A DNA stretch of 64,000 bases from Streptomyces sp. ISL-66 (GCF_018614135.1 NZ_JAGGOW010000029.1:29660-93659), one strand, 5' to 3'. Positions 53,305 to 62,482 are shown, counted from the stretch's first letter. Made by a program: numbers and translations. The notes: generated by a model from the sequence alone, not told the origin.

Positions 53305-54369
53305 GTGCCTGGGGGGACCATGGGGACACGACGGCGGGGTTCGATCGCCCTGACACTGCTATGCGCGACGGCACTTCTGACCGCGCCCGGCTTCGCGGTC
53401 GGCACCGCGTTCGCGGCGCCCGAGCCCCCGGTGGGCAAGTCTCTGGAGCAGGTCCGCAAAGAAATAGAGGACCTCTACCGCGCGGCCGGCGCGGCCACGG
53501 ACGCGTACAACTTGGCGGAGAGCGAGACCAGGACCCAGTCCGCGAAGATCGTCCAGATCGCCAACCTGGTCGTCGCCGGCAAGGACCGGATCACGGGCCT
53601 CAAGAGCCGCGCGGGCGCGGCCGCGCGCGCCCAGTACCGGTCGGGCGGGCTGCCGCCGGGCGCGCAGCTGGCCATGAGCAACAACCCGACGCAGTTCCTG
53701 GACGGGGCGGACCGGCTGCGCCAGGGCGAGAAGGCCGCCTCGGACCTGCTCTCCGAACTGAACCGGACCCAGAGCGACTTGCAGCAGTACGCGAAGGACG
53801 CGAGCGCGCACTGGGAGCTGCTGGAGGCCAACCGGCTCAAGCAGGAGGGCTCGAAGAAGCAGATCGAGGAGAAGATCAAGGCCGCGGAGGAGCTGGAGAG
53901 CAAGCTGGAGGCCGAGCAGAAGGCCAAGCTGATGCAGCTGGAGCAGGAAGCGCAGTACAAGGCTCAGACGGCGTGGCTGTCGACGGGCGCGCTGAAGGAA
54001 TCCACGGGCTCGGCGAGCTCGGAAGCCGGCAGGAAGGCCGTGCGGTTCGCGACGGCGCAGATCGGCAAGGCGTACGTGTGGGGTGCGGAGGGGCCGGATA
54101 CCTTCGACTGCTCCGGCCTGACCTCGCAGGCCTGGCGGGCGGCGGGCAAGGCGATCCCGCGCACGTCCCAGGAGCAGCTGCGGCTGCCGAAGGTCGCGAT
54201 CAAGGACATGCGTCCGGGCGACCTGATCATCTACTTCGACGACGCCAGCCACGTCGGGTTGTACGTCGGGGACGGCGCGATCATCCACGCTCCGCGTCCG
54301 GGCCGCAACGTCACCCTGGCGGGCGCGGGCTCGATGCCCATCAAGGCGGTGGTCCGGCCGGACGCGTAG
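53305..54369 (+). CDS. NlpC/P60 cell-wall hydrolase with coiled coil
   Basis: Secreted D,L-endopeptidase of 354 residues (or 349 from ATG 53320). A signal peptide (about 1-37, ending GTAFA) is followed by a long coiled coil (about 45-235; KQIEEKIKAAEELESKLEAE). The C40 peptidase domain has catalytic Cys in DTFDCSGLTSQAW near residue 269 and His in DASHVGLYVGDG near 316. Such proteins cut peptidoglycan stem peptides during growth or sporulation. GTG 53305 lacks a ribosome-binding site, and GGGGGGA sits very close to ATG 53320, so the start is uncertain. Confidence 0.9.
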   Translation: MPGGTMGTRRRGSIALTLLCATALLTAPGFAVGTAFAAPEPPVGKSLEQVRKEIEDLYRAAGAATDAYNLAESETRTQSAKIVQIANLVVAGKDRITGLKSRAGAAARAQYRSGGLPPGAQLAMSNNPTQFLDGADRLRQGEKAASDLLSELNRTQSDLQQYAKDASAHWELLEANRLKQEGSKKQIEEKIKAAEELESKLEAEQKAKLMQLEQEAQYKAQTAWLSTGALKESTGSASSEAGRKAVRFATAQIGKAYVWGAEGPDTFDCSGLTSQAWRAAGKAIPRTSQEQLRLPKVAIKDMRPGDLIIYFDDASHVGLYVGDGAIIHAPRPGRNVTLAGAGSMPIKAVVRPDA

Positions 54370-54442
54370 GCGGGGGCGGGACGAGGGCGGGGCACGGCTG
54401 CGGGCTCCGGGGCCGAAGGCTCCCGGGCTCCCGGGATCCGCA

Positions 54443-54479
54443 GCTCCGGCCGGAAGCCTCGGCTCCGGCCGGAAGCCTC
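54443..54479. repeat. 18-bp direct repeat
   Basis: GCTCCGGCCGGAAGCCTC occurs twice with a one-base gap. The rest of the 355-bp gap between the NlpC/P60 and phosphatase genes (54370-54724) is low-complexity GC-rich sequence with no gene I trust. Confidence 0.85.
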
Positions 54480-54724
54480 TGCTCCGGATCCGGCACGCGT
54501 CGGGGCTCCGGCCCGGGGCCACCGGCCGGCCAGGCGGACATCTCGGTGGGCGGGACGCCGCGCCCCGCCGCCGTGACGTTGGTCATCGAGGGCGCGGGCT
54601 TTCCCCCGCGATAACGGCATATGACGGAGCCACCCGCCAGGCCCGGCATTCCGCTCGCACCACCCGCCCGCTAGGGTCGCCCCGGACGAGCGCACCCCCG
54701 AGGGTCGGGAAGGAACCGGAGACG

Positions 54725-56014
54725 ATGCCCGCACCCGTACCCCCGCCCGCCCCCTTGCCGAGGCAGAGGGACGTGACGGCCGCCGAGAGCGGATCGGGGA
54801 GCCTGTACGGCCAGGCCTCGCTCACCCTCCTGGTGATCGAGGACGACCCGGCCGGCGGCCTCACCGTGCCCGAGATACTCGACGCCGACGGCCACCGCAT
54901 CCGGCTGCGCAGTGCCCGCAACCTCACCGAGGCCGCCCGCCTGCTCACGCCCGACGTGAACTGCGTGCTGCTCGACCTCGCACTCCCGCACGGCTCGGTC
55001 GGCTCGGCGGCCGGCGCGGCCGGTTCCGGCGACCCCGCCGATCCGCTCGCCGCCCTGCGCCAGGTGCTCCGTATCGCACCAGGGCATGCCGTCCTCGTGC
55101 TCACCTCCGAGGCCGACGCGGAGCGCGCCGCGGACGCCGTGCGCGTGGGAGCCCAGGACTTCCTGTTCCGCGACGAGCTCGACGGGCGGCTGCTGAGCCG
55201 CGCCATCCGCTACGCGGTGGAGAGAAAGCGGGCGGACATCGCCCAGTACAAGCTTGCAGAATCGAAACTGCGGGCCCAGGAGAACGCCCGCCTGGAGCGC
55301 GGACTGCTCCCGCACCCGCTCCTGGAGGGCTCCGACCTCCGTTTCGCCGCGCGCTACCGCCCCGGCCGCAGCCGAGCCCTCCTCGGCGGGGACTTCTACG
55401 ACACCGTCCGCACCCCCGACGGCACCGTCCACGCGATGATCGGCGACGTCTGCGGCCACGGCCCGGACGAGGCCGCCCTCGGCGTCGAGCTGCGCATCGC
55501 CTGGCGTGCGCTGACCCTGGCCGGGCTGTGCGGAGACGACCTGCTCGCCACCCTCCAAGAGGTCCTCGAAGTCGAGCGTCCCTGCGAGGAGATCTTCGCG
55601 ACGCTCTGCACGGTGGACATCGCCCCGGACGGACGCCGCGCGGGCCTGTGCCTGGCGGGCCATCCGGCGCCGCTGATCTCCAGGCCGGGCCGCCCCGCGC
55701 GACTCCTCCCGTACGAGGACAGCGGTCCGGCGCTCGGCTTGCTGCCCCGGGCCCGCTGGCCCCGCCGCCAGGTCGAGCTGGGCGGCACGTGGAGCCTGAT
55801 GCTGTACACCGACGGCCTGATCGAGGGCCGGATCGGCCCCGGCAGGGAACGCCTCGGACAGGACGGAATGGTCGAGATGATCAACCGCCATCTGGACTCG
55901 GGGCTGAGCGGCGAAGGCCTGTTGGAAGCCGCGGTCACCGAAGCCCGCCGCCTCAACGGCGGGGAGCTGACCGACGACGTCGCCGTCGTCCTGCTCTCGC
56001 GCGCCGAAGGCTGA
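54725..56014 (+). CDS. Receiver-PP2C (SpoIIE-type) phosphatase
   Basis: A 429-residue fusion. The N-terminal receiver domain (about 32-160) has phospho-acceptor Asp84 in CVLLDLALPHG. A linker coiled coil (about 175-195) follows. The PP2C/SpoIIE phosphatase (about 205-427) has metal-binding GGDFYD, GDVCGHGPDEAALG, YTDGLIEGR and C-terminal GELTDDVAVV. This layout resembles RsbU-like or RssB-like regulators that act on an anti-sigma antagonist after phosphorylation. No cognate kinase or anti-sigma factor is adjacent. Confidence 0.9.
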   Translation: MPAPVPPPAPLPRQRDVTAAESGSGSLYGQASLTLLVIEDDPAGGLTVPEILDADGHRIRLRSARNLTEAARLLTPDVNCVLLDLALPHGSVGSAAGAAGSGDPADPLAALRQVLRIAPGHAVLVLTSEADAERAADAVRVGAQDFLFRDELDGRLLSRAIRYAVERKRADIAQYKLAESKLRAQENARLERGLLPHPLLEGSDLRFAARYRPGRSRALLGGDFYDTVRTPDGTVHAMIGDVCGHGPDEAALGVELRIAWRALTLAGLCGDDLLATLQEVLEVERPCEEIFATLCTVDIAPDGRRAGLCLAGHPAPLISRPGRPARLLPYEDSGPALGLLPRARWPRRQVELGGTWSLMLYTDGLIEGRIGPGRERLGQDGMVEMINRHLDSGLSGEGLLEAAVTEARRLNGGELTDDVAVVLLSRAEG

Positions 56015-56061
56015 GGCCGGGGAACCCGCCCCGGCCCTCCACCACAGCCGGCGCCGAACCG

Positions 56062-56403
56062 CTAACGACCGCCGTTGTAGGGCCCGTACGGCCCGTCGCT
56101 GCTGCTGCCGCCGCTGCGCCGGCCGCCACCGCCCGAGACCTGCTTGAGCGCGGGGCGCACGTCGACGAAGAAGACGATGCTGGCGACCAGGCCGGCGATC
56201 TCCAGGAAGAGCATCCCGAGGAAGAAGTCCACGAGGACGGTGACGCCGAGGATGACCAGCCAGAAGGTCTTGGTCTGCTTGTCGGCCGCGCGGTACGCGT
56301 CCTCGCGGGCCAGCAGCGCGACCACGAAGGCCGCGACGGCGAGCCCGAGCATGGCGTATCCGAGGAGCGGGAGCACCCTGGTGTCGAACCCGTTCATCAA
56401 CAT
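56062..56403 (-). CDS. DUF2516 family membrane protein
   Basis: A 113-residue protein with about three transmembrane helices (LGYAMLGLAVAAFVVALLA; FWLVILGVTVLVDFFLGML; AGLVASIVFFVDVRP), the DUF2516 pattern. The tail is Gly/Ser/Tyr-rich (SDGPYGPYNGGR). Function unknown. Start at ATG 56403 or the Met two codons on. Downstream of the helical-protein gene on the same strand, 190 bp apart. Confidence 0.85.
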   Translation of the reverse strand: MLMNGFDTRVLPLLGYAMLGLAVAAFVVALLAREDAYRAADKQTKTFWLVILGVTVLVDFFLGMLFLEIAGLVASIVFFVDVRPALKQVSGGGGRRSGGSSSDGPYGPYNGGR

Positions 56404-56593
56404 CGTCTGACCGCCTTCTCACGCCTCGCACGCCGGATGCCGCCTGCCTCCAAGCTACCGGCAGAGCCGCCTTCGCAAACACCAACGGACCGGACGCCCC
56501 TCGGGTGCCCGGTCCGTCGCGTCGTACTCAGCGCGTCGTGCTCAGCCGTCGTGCTCGGCTCTCGCACTCAGCTCTCGTGCTCAGCTCCCGTGC

Positions 56594-57178
56594 TCAGCTC
56601 TCGTCGGCCGCGGCCGCGGCTTCCTTCTTGGCCGGGGCCTTGCGCGCGGCGGCCTTCTTCGGCGCCGGCTTCGCCTCGGCGGCGGCCGGCTCGGTGACCG
56701 GCTCCGCCTTCGCCTTCGCCTCGGGCTGGGCCTTCGGCTCGGACTCCGGCTCGACGACGACGGCGATGTCGACGATCTCCTCGGAGACCTCGCCGCGCCA
56801 GGCCCGTACGGTCTGCTCACCGTGCTCGGCGACCTTGTCGTAGGCCTCCTTGGCCTTGACCGCGTACTCGGCGGCCACGCCGACCCCGCGCAGGGCCAGG
56901 TCCTGGGCGGTCTCGCCGAGCTTCTTCGCGTCGATCGCCCCGAACACCTCGGCGACCTTGGCGCTGACCGCCTCCTGGGCCTCCTTGGCCTTCTCCTGGA
57001 CGACCTTCGGGTCGGTGTTGCGCACGGCCTCGATGCGCGCGGGGGCCTCGGCGCGCAGCTGCTCGATGAGACCGGGCACCTTCTTGGCCTGCTGCACGGC
57101 GAGGTCGGCGGTGCCGGCGGCGAAGTAGAGCGGGGTCGGGTCGGTGAGGGTCTTCTTCAGGTCATCGGCGATGGCCAT
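56594..57178 (-). CDS. HbhA-like helical protein with Lys/Ala-rich tail
   Basis: A 194-residue protein. The first 125 residues are a long amphipathic helix bundle (MAIADDLKKTLTDPTPLYFAAG start; KVVQEKAKEAQEAVSAKVAEVF). The tail from about 145 is Lys/Ala/Pro/Glu-rich (AAEAKPAPKKAAARKAPAKK). This is the layout of mycobacterial heparin-binding haemagglutinin, but in Streptomyces adhesion is unproven and a role in membrane or DNA organisation is as likely. GGGAGGA lies 7 bases before ATG 57178. It begins 25 bp after the XRE gene. Confidence 0.82.
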   Translation of the reverse strand: MAIADDLKKTLTDPTPLYFAAGTADLAVQQAKKVPGLIEQLRAEAPARIEAVRNTDPKVVQEKAKEAQEAVSAKVAEVFGAIDAKKLGETAQDLALRGVGVAAEYAVKAKEAYDKVAEHGEQTVRAWRGEVSEEIVDIAVVVEPESEPKAQPEAKAKAEPVTEPAAAEAKPAPKKAAARKAPAKKEAAAAADES

Positions 57179-57203
57179 GTGCTGGTCCTCCCGGATCACA
57201 GTC

Positions 57204-57668
57204 TCAGTTCGTGTGGTGCGTCTGGGCATCGGTGCCGTCGGTGGTGCCGCCGCCATCGGCGGTAACACCGGGGTCGGCTGAGCCGGCGGCATCGGCATCG
57301 GCTCGCGCCCGTGCCTCCGCCTCGGCGGCGTTCTCCTTGCGGAAGGACTCGTAGATCTGGAGCAGCACCTGCTTCTGCTGCTCACCGATGGACGGATCGG
57401 CGAGGATCACGGCCCTCGTCTCGACCTCGTCCCGGTCCCGTTCGTCCAGGATTCCGGCCTGCACGTACAGCGTCTCGGCGGAGATCCGCAGCGCCTTGGC
57501 GAGCTGCTGGAGGATGTCCGCGCTCGGCTTGCGCAGCCCGCGCTCGATCTGGCTGAGGTACGGGTTCGACACCCCGGCCGCATCGGCCAGCTGCCGCAGC
57601 GAAAGCTGCGCCTGCCGCCTCTGCTCACGCAGGTATTCGCCGAGGTTCCCGACGTTGAGCGATGCCAT
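57204..57668 (-). CDS. XRE family transcriptional regulator
   Basis: A 154-residue regulator. The Cro/CI-type helix-turn-helix spans about residues 8-62 (YLREQRRQAQLSLRQLADAA; VSNPYLSQIERGLRKPSADI). The helical C-terminus (EQQKQVLLQIYESFRKE) ends in a disordered Gly/Thr/Asp tail. It probably regulates itself and the HbhA-like gene that follows by 25 bp. A palindrome (57697-57718) is just upstream. ATG 57668 is the start. Confidence 0.9.
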   Translation of the reverse strand: MASLNVGNLGEYLREQRRQAQLSLRQLADAAGVSNPYLSQIERGLRKPSADILQQLAKALRISAETLYVQAGILDERDRDEVETRAVILADPSIGEQQKQVLLQIYESFRKENAAEAEARARADADAAGSADPGVTADGGGTTDGTDAQTHHTN

Positions 57669-57696
57669 GCCCCGATCCTGCCGCACCTTGCTAACT

Positions 57697-57718
57697 ATTG
57701 CAAGCACCCGCTTGCAAT
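57697..57718 (-). promoter_or_regulatory. Palindromic operator upstream of the XRE gene
   Basis: ATTGCAAGC and GCTTGCAAT form perfect 9-bp arms around a 4-base spacer, 29 bases upstream of the XRE start. The AT-rich TTGCAA halves stand out in this GC-rich region. Likely an autoregulatory site. Confidence 0.7.
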
Positions 57719-57767
57719 AACTCGCAGACCGCCGCTGCCGCCCTTCGCCCGGCGTGCCGCTGTCCGC

Positions 57768-58361
57768 TCAGTCGGCGGAGTGGAACTCAGGGCGGGTCCA
57801 GAGGGTGAGGTCGCTGCTGGTGGCGACCGCCAGGGTGAGGCCGGAGGGGGAGAAGCCGGCGGCGCGGAGTTCCGAGTAGTCGGAGTGGAAGACGTGCCAC
57901 CACGTCCCCCCTGCCGGTCCTTGGTGCGCTCCGCCGTCGGCGGACAGGATCGCCCGGTCGTGGGGCCACTCGGGGCTGACGACGTCCAGGGCCCAGCCGT
58001 CCGGTGTGGTGCTGTGCAGGCCGCCGCCGAAGAGCCCGGCGATGTGGACCCGGGTGCTCTCGATCGGGCCGAGCCCGGGGCAGGTGAGGTCCGGTGACGC
58101 GTCGGGGGTGCTGGTGTCGGGGTCAGGATCCCGGTCGCGGGCGATCTTCTCGCCGGTGACCGCGTCGAAGAGGCCGTGGCCGTCACGCGACACGACCATG
58201 ACGAGGTCGTGCCCGCTGTCGGGATGGACGGCGAAGCCGATGCCGAGCAGACCCCCCACAGGAGTCCTATGGTCCGTCACCGACCGCCACGGCTCCGGGG
58301 CCCGCATAACGTCGGCGGCGATGTAGCGCTCGCGCAGCTGCTGCTGGTACTCCGTGATCAA
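57768..58361 (-). CDS. Hypothetical WD-like/beta-rich protein coupled to an ArsR gene
   Basis: A 197-residue soluble protein. Beta-strand-rich segments (LLGIGFAVHPDSGHDLVMVV, GFSPSGLTLAVATSSDLTLW) resemble isolated WD40/propeller blades, as if a short propeller remnant. The start is placed at TTG 58361, 7 bases after GAGGAGA; it overlaps the ArsR stop (TTGA). No known function. Confidence 0.6.
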   Translation of the reverse strand: MITEYQQQLRERYIAADVMRAPEPWRSVTDHRTPVGGLLGIGFAVHPDSGHDLVMVVSRDGHGLFDAVTGEKIARDRDPDPDTSTPDASPDLTCPGLGPIESTRVHIAGLFGGGLHSTTPDGWALDVVSPEWPHDRAILSADGGAHQGPAGGTWWHVFHSDYSELRAAGFSPSGLTLAVATSSDLTLWTRPEFHSAD

Positions 58362-58669
58362 GTCGTCTCCTCGGTTCCCTCCGCGTCGAGCGTCGGCGGC
58401 GTGGCGGCGAGGACGGCGGCTAGGAGTCCCGGGAAGCGGGCGTCGAGGTCTTCGCGGCGCAGCTCCACGGCCCTGTAGCGGCCGACCTTGTGTTCGCGCG
58501 TCACCCCGGATTCGCACAGTACGCGCCAGTGGAAGGTGGCGGTGGCCTTGGTGACGCTCATCGGGAGGCTGCCGCAGGTGCGCTCCCCCTCAGAGGCGGC
58601 GAGTTCGCGCAGGATGCCGATCCGGACGGGGTGGCCGAGGGCCGCCAGGACGTCCTCGACGAGGAGCTG
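58358..58669 (-). pseudogene. ArsR-type regulator missing its start
   Basis: Winged-helix regulator of the ArsR class. LLVEDVLAALGHPVRIGILR, SVTKATATFHWRVLCESGV and a C-terminal RYRAVELRREDLDARFPGLL form the core DNA-binding fold. Sense homology begins at about 58669 with no ATG, GTG or TTG nearby; the frame runs on only through sequence antisense to the SDR remnant. The N-terminal few residues and start codon appear deleted. If expressed, it would start within foreign antisense codons (for example the GTG codons near 58720). Confidence 0.65.
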
Positions 58670-58676
58670 GCCCGAG

Positions 58677-58826
58677 GACCCGGAGTTCCTCGCCGAGATC
58701 CCCGCCGGCCGGTACGCCACCACGGAGGAGATCGGCAAGCTCGCCCGCTTCCTCGTGTCCGACGACGCCGCGTACATCAACGGCGAGTCCATCCGCATCG
58801 ACGGCGGCGCCGCCCGCTCCCTGTAA
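58677..58826 (+). pseudogene. Short-chain dehydrogenase (SDR), C-terminal remnant
   Basis: The last 49 codons of an SDR of the FabG type: AEIPAGRYATTEEIGKLARF, then SDDAAYINGESIRIDGGAA and a stop. The Rossmann fold and the catalytic Ser-Tyr-Lys are absent. Homology begins within 10 bp of where the ArsR homology ends on the other strand, so one deletion probably removed the shared promoter region and both gene starts. Confidence 0.78.
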
Positions 58827-58827
58827 C

Positions 58828-58858
58828 CCCGGCACCCCGGCACCCCGGCACCCCGGCA
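58828..58858. repeat. CCCCGGCA tandem repeat
   Basis: ACCCCGGC repeats about four times straight after the SDR remnant's stop codon. Confidence 0.75.
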
Positions 58859-58932
58859 ACCCCCGTAACCAGAGCCCGAGCTGAGTACGTCTACGGATGG
58901 TGCCGGACCGGCCACCGGGACAAGATCGGTGC

Positions 58933-59298
58933 GTGACCAACTCCTCCGCACCGACGACCGGGAACCGGCGCACGGCCGTCGTGCTCCTCGTCCTGACGGT
59001 CCTGCTCCTGCTGCCCCCGGTGCTCTTCTGGTACCACAGCGCCCAGGAGGCCCTCGCGCACAAGAGCGGCTCCGACTGGCGGGGCAATCACCGGACGAAG
59101 CAGGGCCTGGAGTACGCCGCGCTGGTGATCGCCGGCGTGCCCGCCCTCGGGGCCCTGACCGGCTGGGCCTGCGGCAGTGCGAAGGGGCGCCCCGGGACCT
59201 GGACGGTGGGCGGGGCTTTCGTGGGCACCCTGGTGCTGTGGGGTGTCCTCATCGTCGCCGTGTTCGTTTCCCTCAGCCGCGCACAGTTCTTCGTCTGA
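58933..59298 (+). CDS. Small membrane protein
   Basis: A 121-residue protein from GTG 58933 with three predicted transmembrane helices (AVVLLVLTVLLLLPPVLFW; YAALVIAGVPALGALTGWA; GGAFVGTLVLWGVLIVAVFV). No motif gives a function. Codon use is normal. Confidence 0.72.
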   Translation: MTNSSAPTTGNRRTAVVLLVLTVLLLLPPVLFWYHSAQEALAHKSGSDWRGNHRTKQGLEYAALVIAGVPALGALTGWACGSAKGRPGTWTVGGAFVGTLVLWGVLIVAVFVSLSRAQFFV

Positions 59299-59372
59299 GG
59301 CGGAGGGAGCGGAGGGGGCGGAGGGAGGAGAGCCGGGAGCGAGCGGGCGGTGCCCGGCCGGCGCCCGGCCGG

Positions 59373-60239
59373 CTACGCCGTCGCGATGACCACCGTCGCG
59401 TAGTACTCCTCCGAGGTCACCGCCCGCACGGACAGTCCGGCCGCCGCCAGGGCCGATGCCGTGACCGGGGACTGGCGGGCGCTCGTCTCGATCAGCAGCC
59501 GCCCGCCCGGCGCCAGCCAGGGCGGGGCGCCGGCCGCGACCCGGCGGTGGATGTCCAGGCCGTCCGCGCCGCCGTCGAGGGAGGCGGGCGGCTCGTGGTC
59601 GCGGGCCTCCGCCGGAAGCAGGCCGATCTCGGACGTCGGGACGTACGGGGCGTTGACCACGAGGACGTCCACGCGGCCCCGGAGCTCGGCCGGGAGGGCC
59701 GAGTACAGGTCGCCCTCCCAGACCTGCCCGCCGTACGCGGCCACGTTGCGCCGGGCGTACGCGAGCGCGAGCGGGTCGATGTCGGCGGCGTGCAGTTCGG
59801 CGCCGGGCACCTGCGCGGCCACCGCCGCGCCCAGCGCGCCCACCCCGCAGCACAGGTCCACGACCACCGCGCCGGGACGGGCCGACGCCACCGCCTGCTG
59901 GGCCAGGAACTCGCTGCGCCGGCGCGGTACGAAGGCCCCTTCGCCGACCTCCATCCGCAGACCGCAGAACTGCGCCCAGCCGACCACGTGTTCCAGCGGT
60001 TCGCCCGCCACCCGCCGGGCCGCCAGCCGGGCCAGGTGCCCCTCGTCCTCGGCGGCGGCCCGCAGCAGCTCCGCCTCCTCCTCCGCGAAGACGCAGCCCG
60101 CCGCACGCAGGAGTTCCACCAGCGCCGCCGGTGCGGCCGGTTCCGCCGGTTCCGCCGGTGTGGCGGGCGCCGCCGGAGTCACGGGAGTTGAGGGCGTTAC
60201 AGGTGTCGCGGGTGTCGAAGGCGTCGAGGGTGTCGTCAT
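59373..60239 (-). CDS. HemK/PrmC-like N5-glutamine methyltransferase family protein
   Basis: A 288-residue class I methyltransferase. The SAM loop is VVDLCCGVGALGAAVAAQ, and the acidic strand is LHAADIDPLALAYARRN. The catalytic (N/D)PPY motif reads NAPYVP here (VLVVNAPYVPTSEIG), a variant I recall in many actinobacterial paralogues. The first 35 residues are a Thr/Pro/Ala repeat (TPSTPSTPATPVTPSTP) coded by a short tandem repeat. Likely a paralogue of PrmC rather than the release-factor enzyme itself. It is 11 bp downstream of the acetyltransferase gene. Confidence 0.8.
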   Translation of the reverse strand: MTTPSTPSTPATPVTPSTPVTPAAPATPAEPAEPAAPAALVELLRAAGCVFAEEEAELLRAAAEDEGHLARLAARRVAGEPLEHVVGWAQFCGLRMEVGEGAFVPRRRSEFLAQQAVASARPGAVVVDLCCGVGALGAAVAAQVPGAELHAADIDPLALAYARRNVAAYGGQVWEGDLYSALPAELRGRVDVLVVNAPYVPTSEIGLLPAEARDHEPPASLDGGADGLDIHRRVAAGAPPWLAPGGRLLIETSARQSPVTASALAAAGLSVRAVTSEEYYATVVIATA

Positions 60240-60250
60240 GTTTCCCATCC

Positions 60251-61549
60251 TCAGAAGACGTCCGGGCACCACGGGCGCCGGGGCGTACGGAACACCGCGT
60301 CCGCGAGCGCCAGTACGCCCGGCCGCGCCCCGGCCGCCACGGTGATCTCGCCGAGCGCGGCCAGCCGCACCGCCGACTCGTCGCCGAGGTACAGCGACCC
60401 CAACGTGCCTATGGCGAGGCGGAGGTCGGCCGGTTCGTCCGTCCGTACGCAGTCCCCCGCGCCCGCGTCCAGCCGGTAGCGGCCGTCCGCCAGTCCGTCC
60501 CGGTCCTCGACCTCCAGGACGAGGACCCCCTCCGTCGCGTACGTCCGCGCGCGCAGGGCCCGTACGACGTCCAGCAGCCGCACCCACAGCCAGTCCGCGT
60601 GGGTCACCACGCGGGCGGCGCGGGCGTCGGGCAGCAGCCGGGCGACGAGGTCGTCGGGGGCGCGGAAGCCGGTGCGGACCGCGAGCACCCAGTCGATGGA
60701 GCACAGGAACTCCCACAGCGCCCGCTCCGCGTCGGGGGTGAGCGCGAGCAACTGCTGGACCCGCACGGTGTTCTGCGGGACCTTCGCGTCCGTCCAGTGA
60801 TCGGCCGAGGCGTAGGAGACCAGACCGGTCACCTCACCCGCCGCCGTCCGGTACACGGCGTTGAACTTCTCCTTGAACGGGCGGTGCGACCACTCCTCCA
60901 CTCCGGTGGCCAGCCGCCACCAGCGCGCGTCGCGGCTCACCGCGCCGGGCGTGACCGCCCGCAGGCGCTCGTGCAGCTCGGGGCCCACCTTGCGGACCAC
61001 CGCCTCGTCCACCAGCTCGATCCGCCCGGCGGCCACACCGCCGCCCGGTCCGGACGCCGGACGCCGCCCGGCCAGTCCGGTGCGCGGTACGTCGATCTCC
61101 CATTCCGAGACGGAGGTCGCGGGACCGTACCCGTGGCGCCCGTAGATCGGGTACTCGGCGGCGATCAGCGTCGACAGCACGTCACCGCGCGCCTTCGCGG
61201 CGGCCAGCTCGGCGGCCATCATCCGCGTCAGCAGTCCGCGCCGGCGGTGCGTGGGCAGTACGGCGACGTTCGTGACGGCGCTCGACGCTACGAACGCCCC
61301 GCCCGGCACGGTCAGTTCCTGCGAGAAGGAGCGGAGGGTCGCCGCGCACCGGCCGGTGGCGGTGTCGAACCCACCCAGCATCCGGGCCGTGTCGCTGTAC
61401 TCGGCGCACTGGGCGACATCGCCCTCGGTCGGGGTCTCCATGCGCAGGAAGCCGGTGTTCAGGGCCCGCAGCCACTCGGGGATCTCGGATTCGGCGATCG
61501 GCCTGACGTCCACGTTCACGTCAGCGTTTACGTCCACGTCAGCGTTCAT
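60251..61549 (-). CDS. Eis-like GNAT acetyltransferase
   Basis: A 432-residue acetyltransferase with two GNAT domains and a C-terminal SCP2-like domain, the Eis layout. The acetyl-CoA loop [20 protein letters not shown] and the [13 protein letters not shown] segment are clear, and the C-terminal carboxylate region ends RPWCPDVF. Mycobacterial Eis acetylates aminoglycosides and proteins at several positions; the substrate here is unknown. The N-terminus [15 protein letters not shown] is produced by a short tandem repeat. Confidence 0.87.
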   Translation of the reverse strand: MNADVDVNADVNVDVRPIAESEIPEWLRALNTGFLRMETPTEGDVAQCAEYSDTARMLGGFDTATGRCAATLRSFSQELTVPGGAFVASSAVTNVAVLPTHRRRGLLTRMMAAELAAAKARGDVLSTLIAAEYPIYGRHGYGPATSVSEWEIDVPRTGLAGRRPASGPGGGVAAGRIELVDEAVVRKVGPELHERLRAVTPGAVSRDARWWRLATGVEEWSHRPFKEKFNAVYRTAAGEVTGLVSYASADHWTDAKVPQNTVRVQQLLALTPDAERALWEFLCSIDWVLAVRTGFRAPDDLVARLLPDARAARVVTHADWLWVRLLDVVRALRARTYATEGVLVLEVEDRDGLADGRYRLDAGAGDCVRTDEPADLRLAIGTLGSLYLGDESAVRLAALGEITVAAGARPGVLALADAVFRTPRRPWCPDVF

Positions 61550-61696
61550 AGCGGCCCACGCTAATCGCCCCGCCGTGGCGCGTCGCCAGGTTTTTCTCCG
61601 GTGCGTACGGCCCTGCCGTCCACGGACCCGCTGTCCACGGACCCACCGCGCACCGAGCCGCCGCGTACCGAGCCGCCGCGTACGGTCCGGGCCCGC

Positions 61697-62350
61697 TCAG
61701 GCCAGCAGGTCGTCCACCTGGGCCTCGCCCTCCCGGTAGCGCCGGGTGATCTCCGTACTGCAGCCGTCCGCCGTGCGCTGGAGCTGCTGGCGGCGGCGCG
61801 AGACCTGCTGTTCGTAGCGCACGAGCCGGGCCATGCCCTCGTGCAGTTCCTCGTCGGTCCGCGCGCCCAGGTCCGACAGCTCCACGTCGGACAGCATCTC
61901 GGCCGCGAGCAGCCGGTACTCCTCCCCGTGCGGGGTGCCGAGCGTGACGTGCCGGGCGGAGGCGCTGCGGCTGGACGGGGCGTCCGCGAGGATCTCCGAC
62001 AGCCGGTCCACCACCGGCGTCTCCGGATCCGTCCGCCGGGCGAGCTCGGCGCGCAGGATGTCGATGCGGCCCTGGAGCAGCCGCCGTACGTAGCTCAGGT
62101 CGGCCTCGTCGCGCTGCGCGTCGCGGCGCAGCGCGCGCAGCTCCGGGAGGCCGAGCGCGGTGGTCGGTGTCGGCGCGGCCGCTCCGGTGCCGGTGCCCGT
62201 GCCGATGCCGGTGCCCGTGCCCGTGCCGGAACCGGAACCGGCGCCGGTTCCGGTGCGCTGCGTGGGCGGCCGCAGGGCCGACGCGTCGGTGGGCACAGCG
62301 AGTGTAGCGGGCACAGCGGGTGCAGGTGCGGAGGTACCAGAAATGTTCAT
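61697..62350 (-). CDS. rsiG: Anti-sigma factor RsiG (c-di-GMP-dependent, for WhiG)
   Basis: A 217-residue protein with two copies of the c-di-GMP-binding signature ExxxSxxRxxxQxxxD on antiparallel helices: [16 protein letters not shown] (82-97) and [16 protein letters not shown] (180-195). Both match at all five positions. RsiG armed with c-di-GMP holds sigma-WhiG and delays sporulation in Streptomyces. A Gly/Thr-rich stretch (about 33-57) before the first helix comes from a DNA repeat. CdgB at 9.1 kb is a source of the ligand. ATG 62350 is chosen; GGGGACGG lies about 12 bases upstream. Confidence 0.93.
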   Translation of the reverse strand: MNISGTSAPAPAVPATLAVPTDASALRPPTQRTGTGAGSGSGTGTGTGIGTGTGTGAAAPTPTTALGLPELRALRRDAQRDEADLSYVRRLLQGRIDILRAELARRTDPETPVVDRLSEILADAPSSRSASARHVTLGTPHGEEYRLLAAEMLSDVELSDLGARTDEELHEGMARLVRYEQQVSRRRQQLQRTADGCSTEITRRYREGEAQVDDLLA

Positions 62351-62482
62351 GCGTTCGTGTCCGTCCCCTCGACCGGTGCTGGGGGCACCGCCTGCGTGCA
62401 TCGTGCCACTCTCCGTGGTGCCGACGCAGTCCCACTCCACCCGATCGGCCCCGGACGGGTGCACGCCTGGTACACAGGTGGT

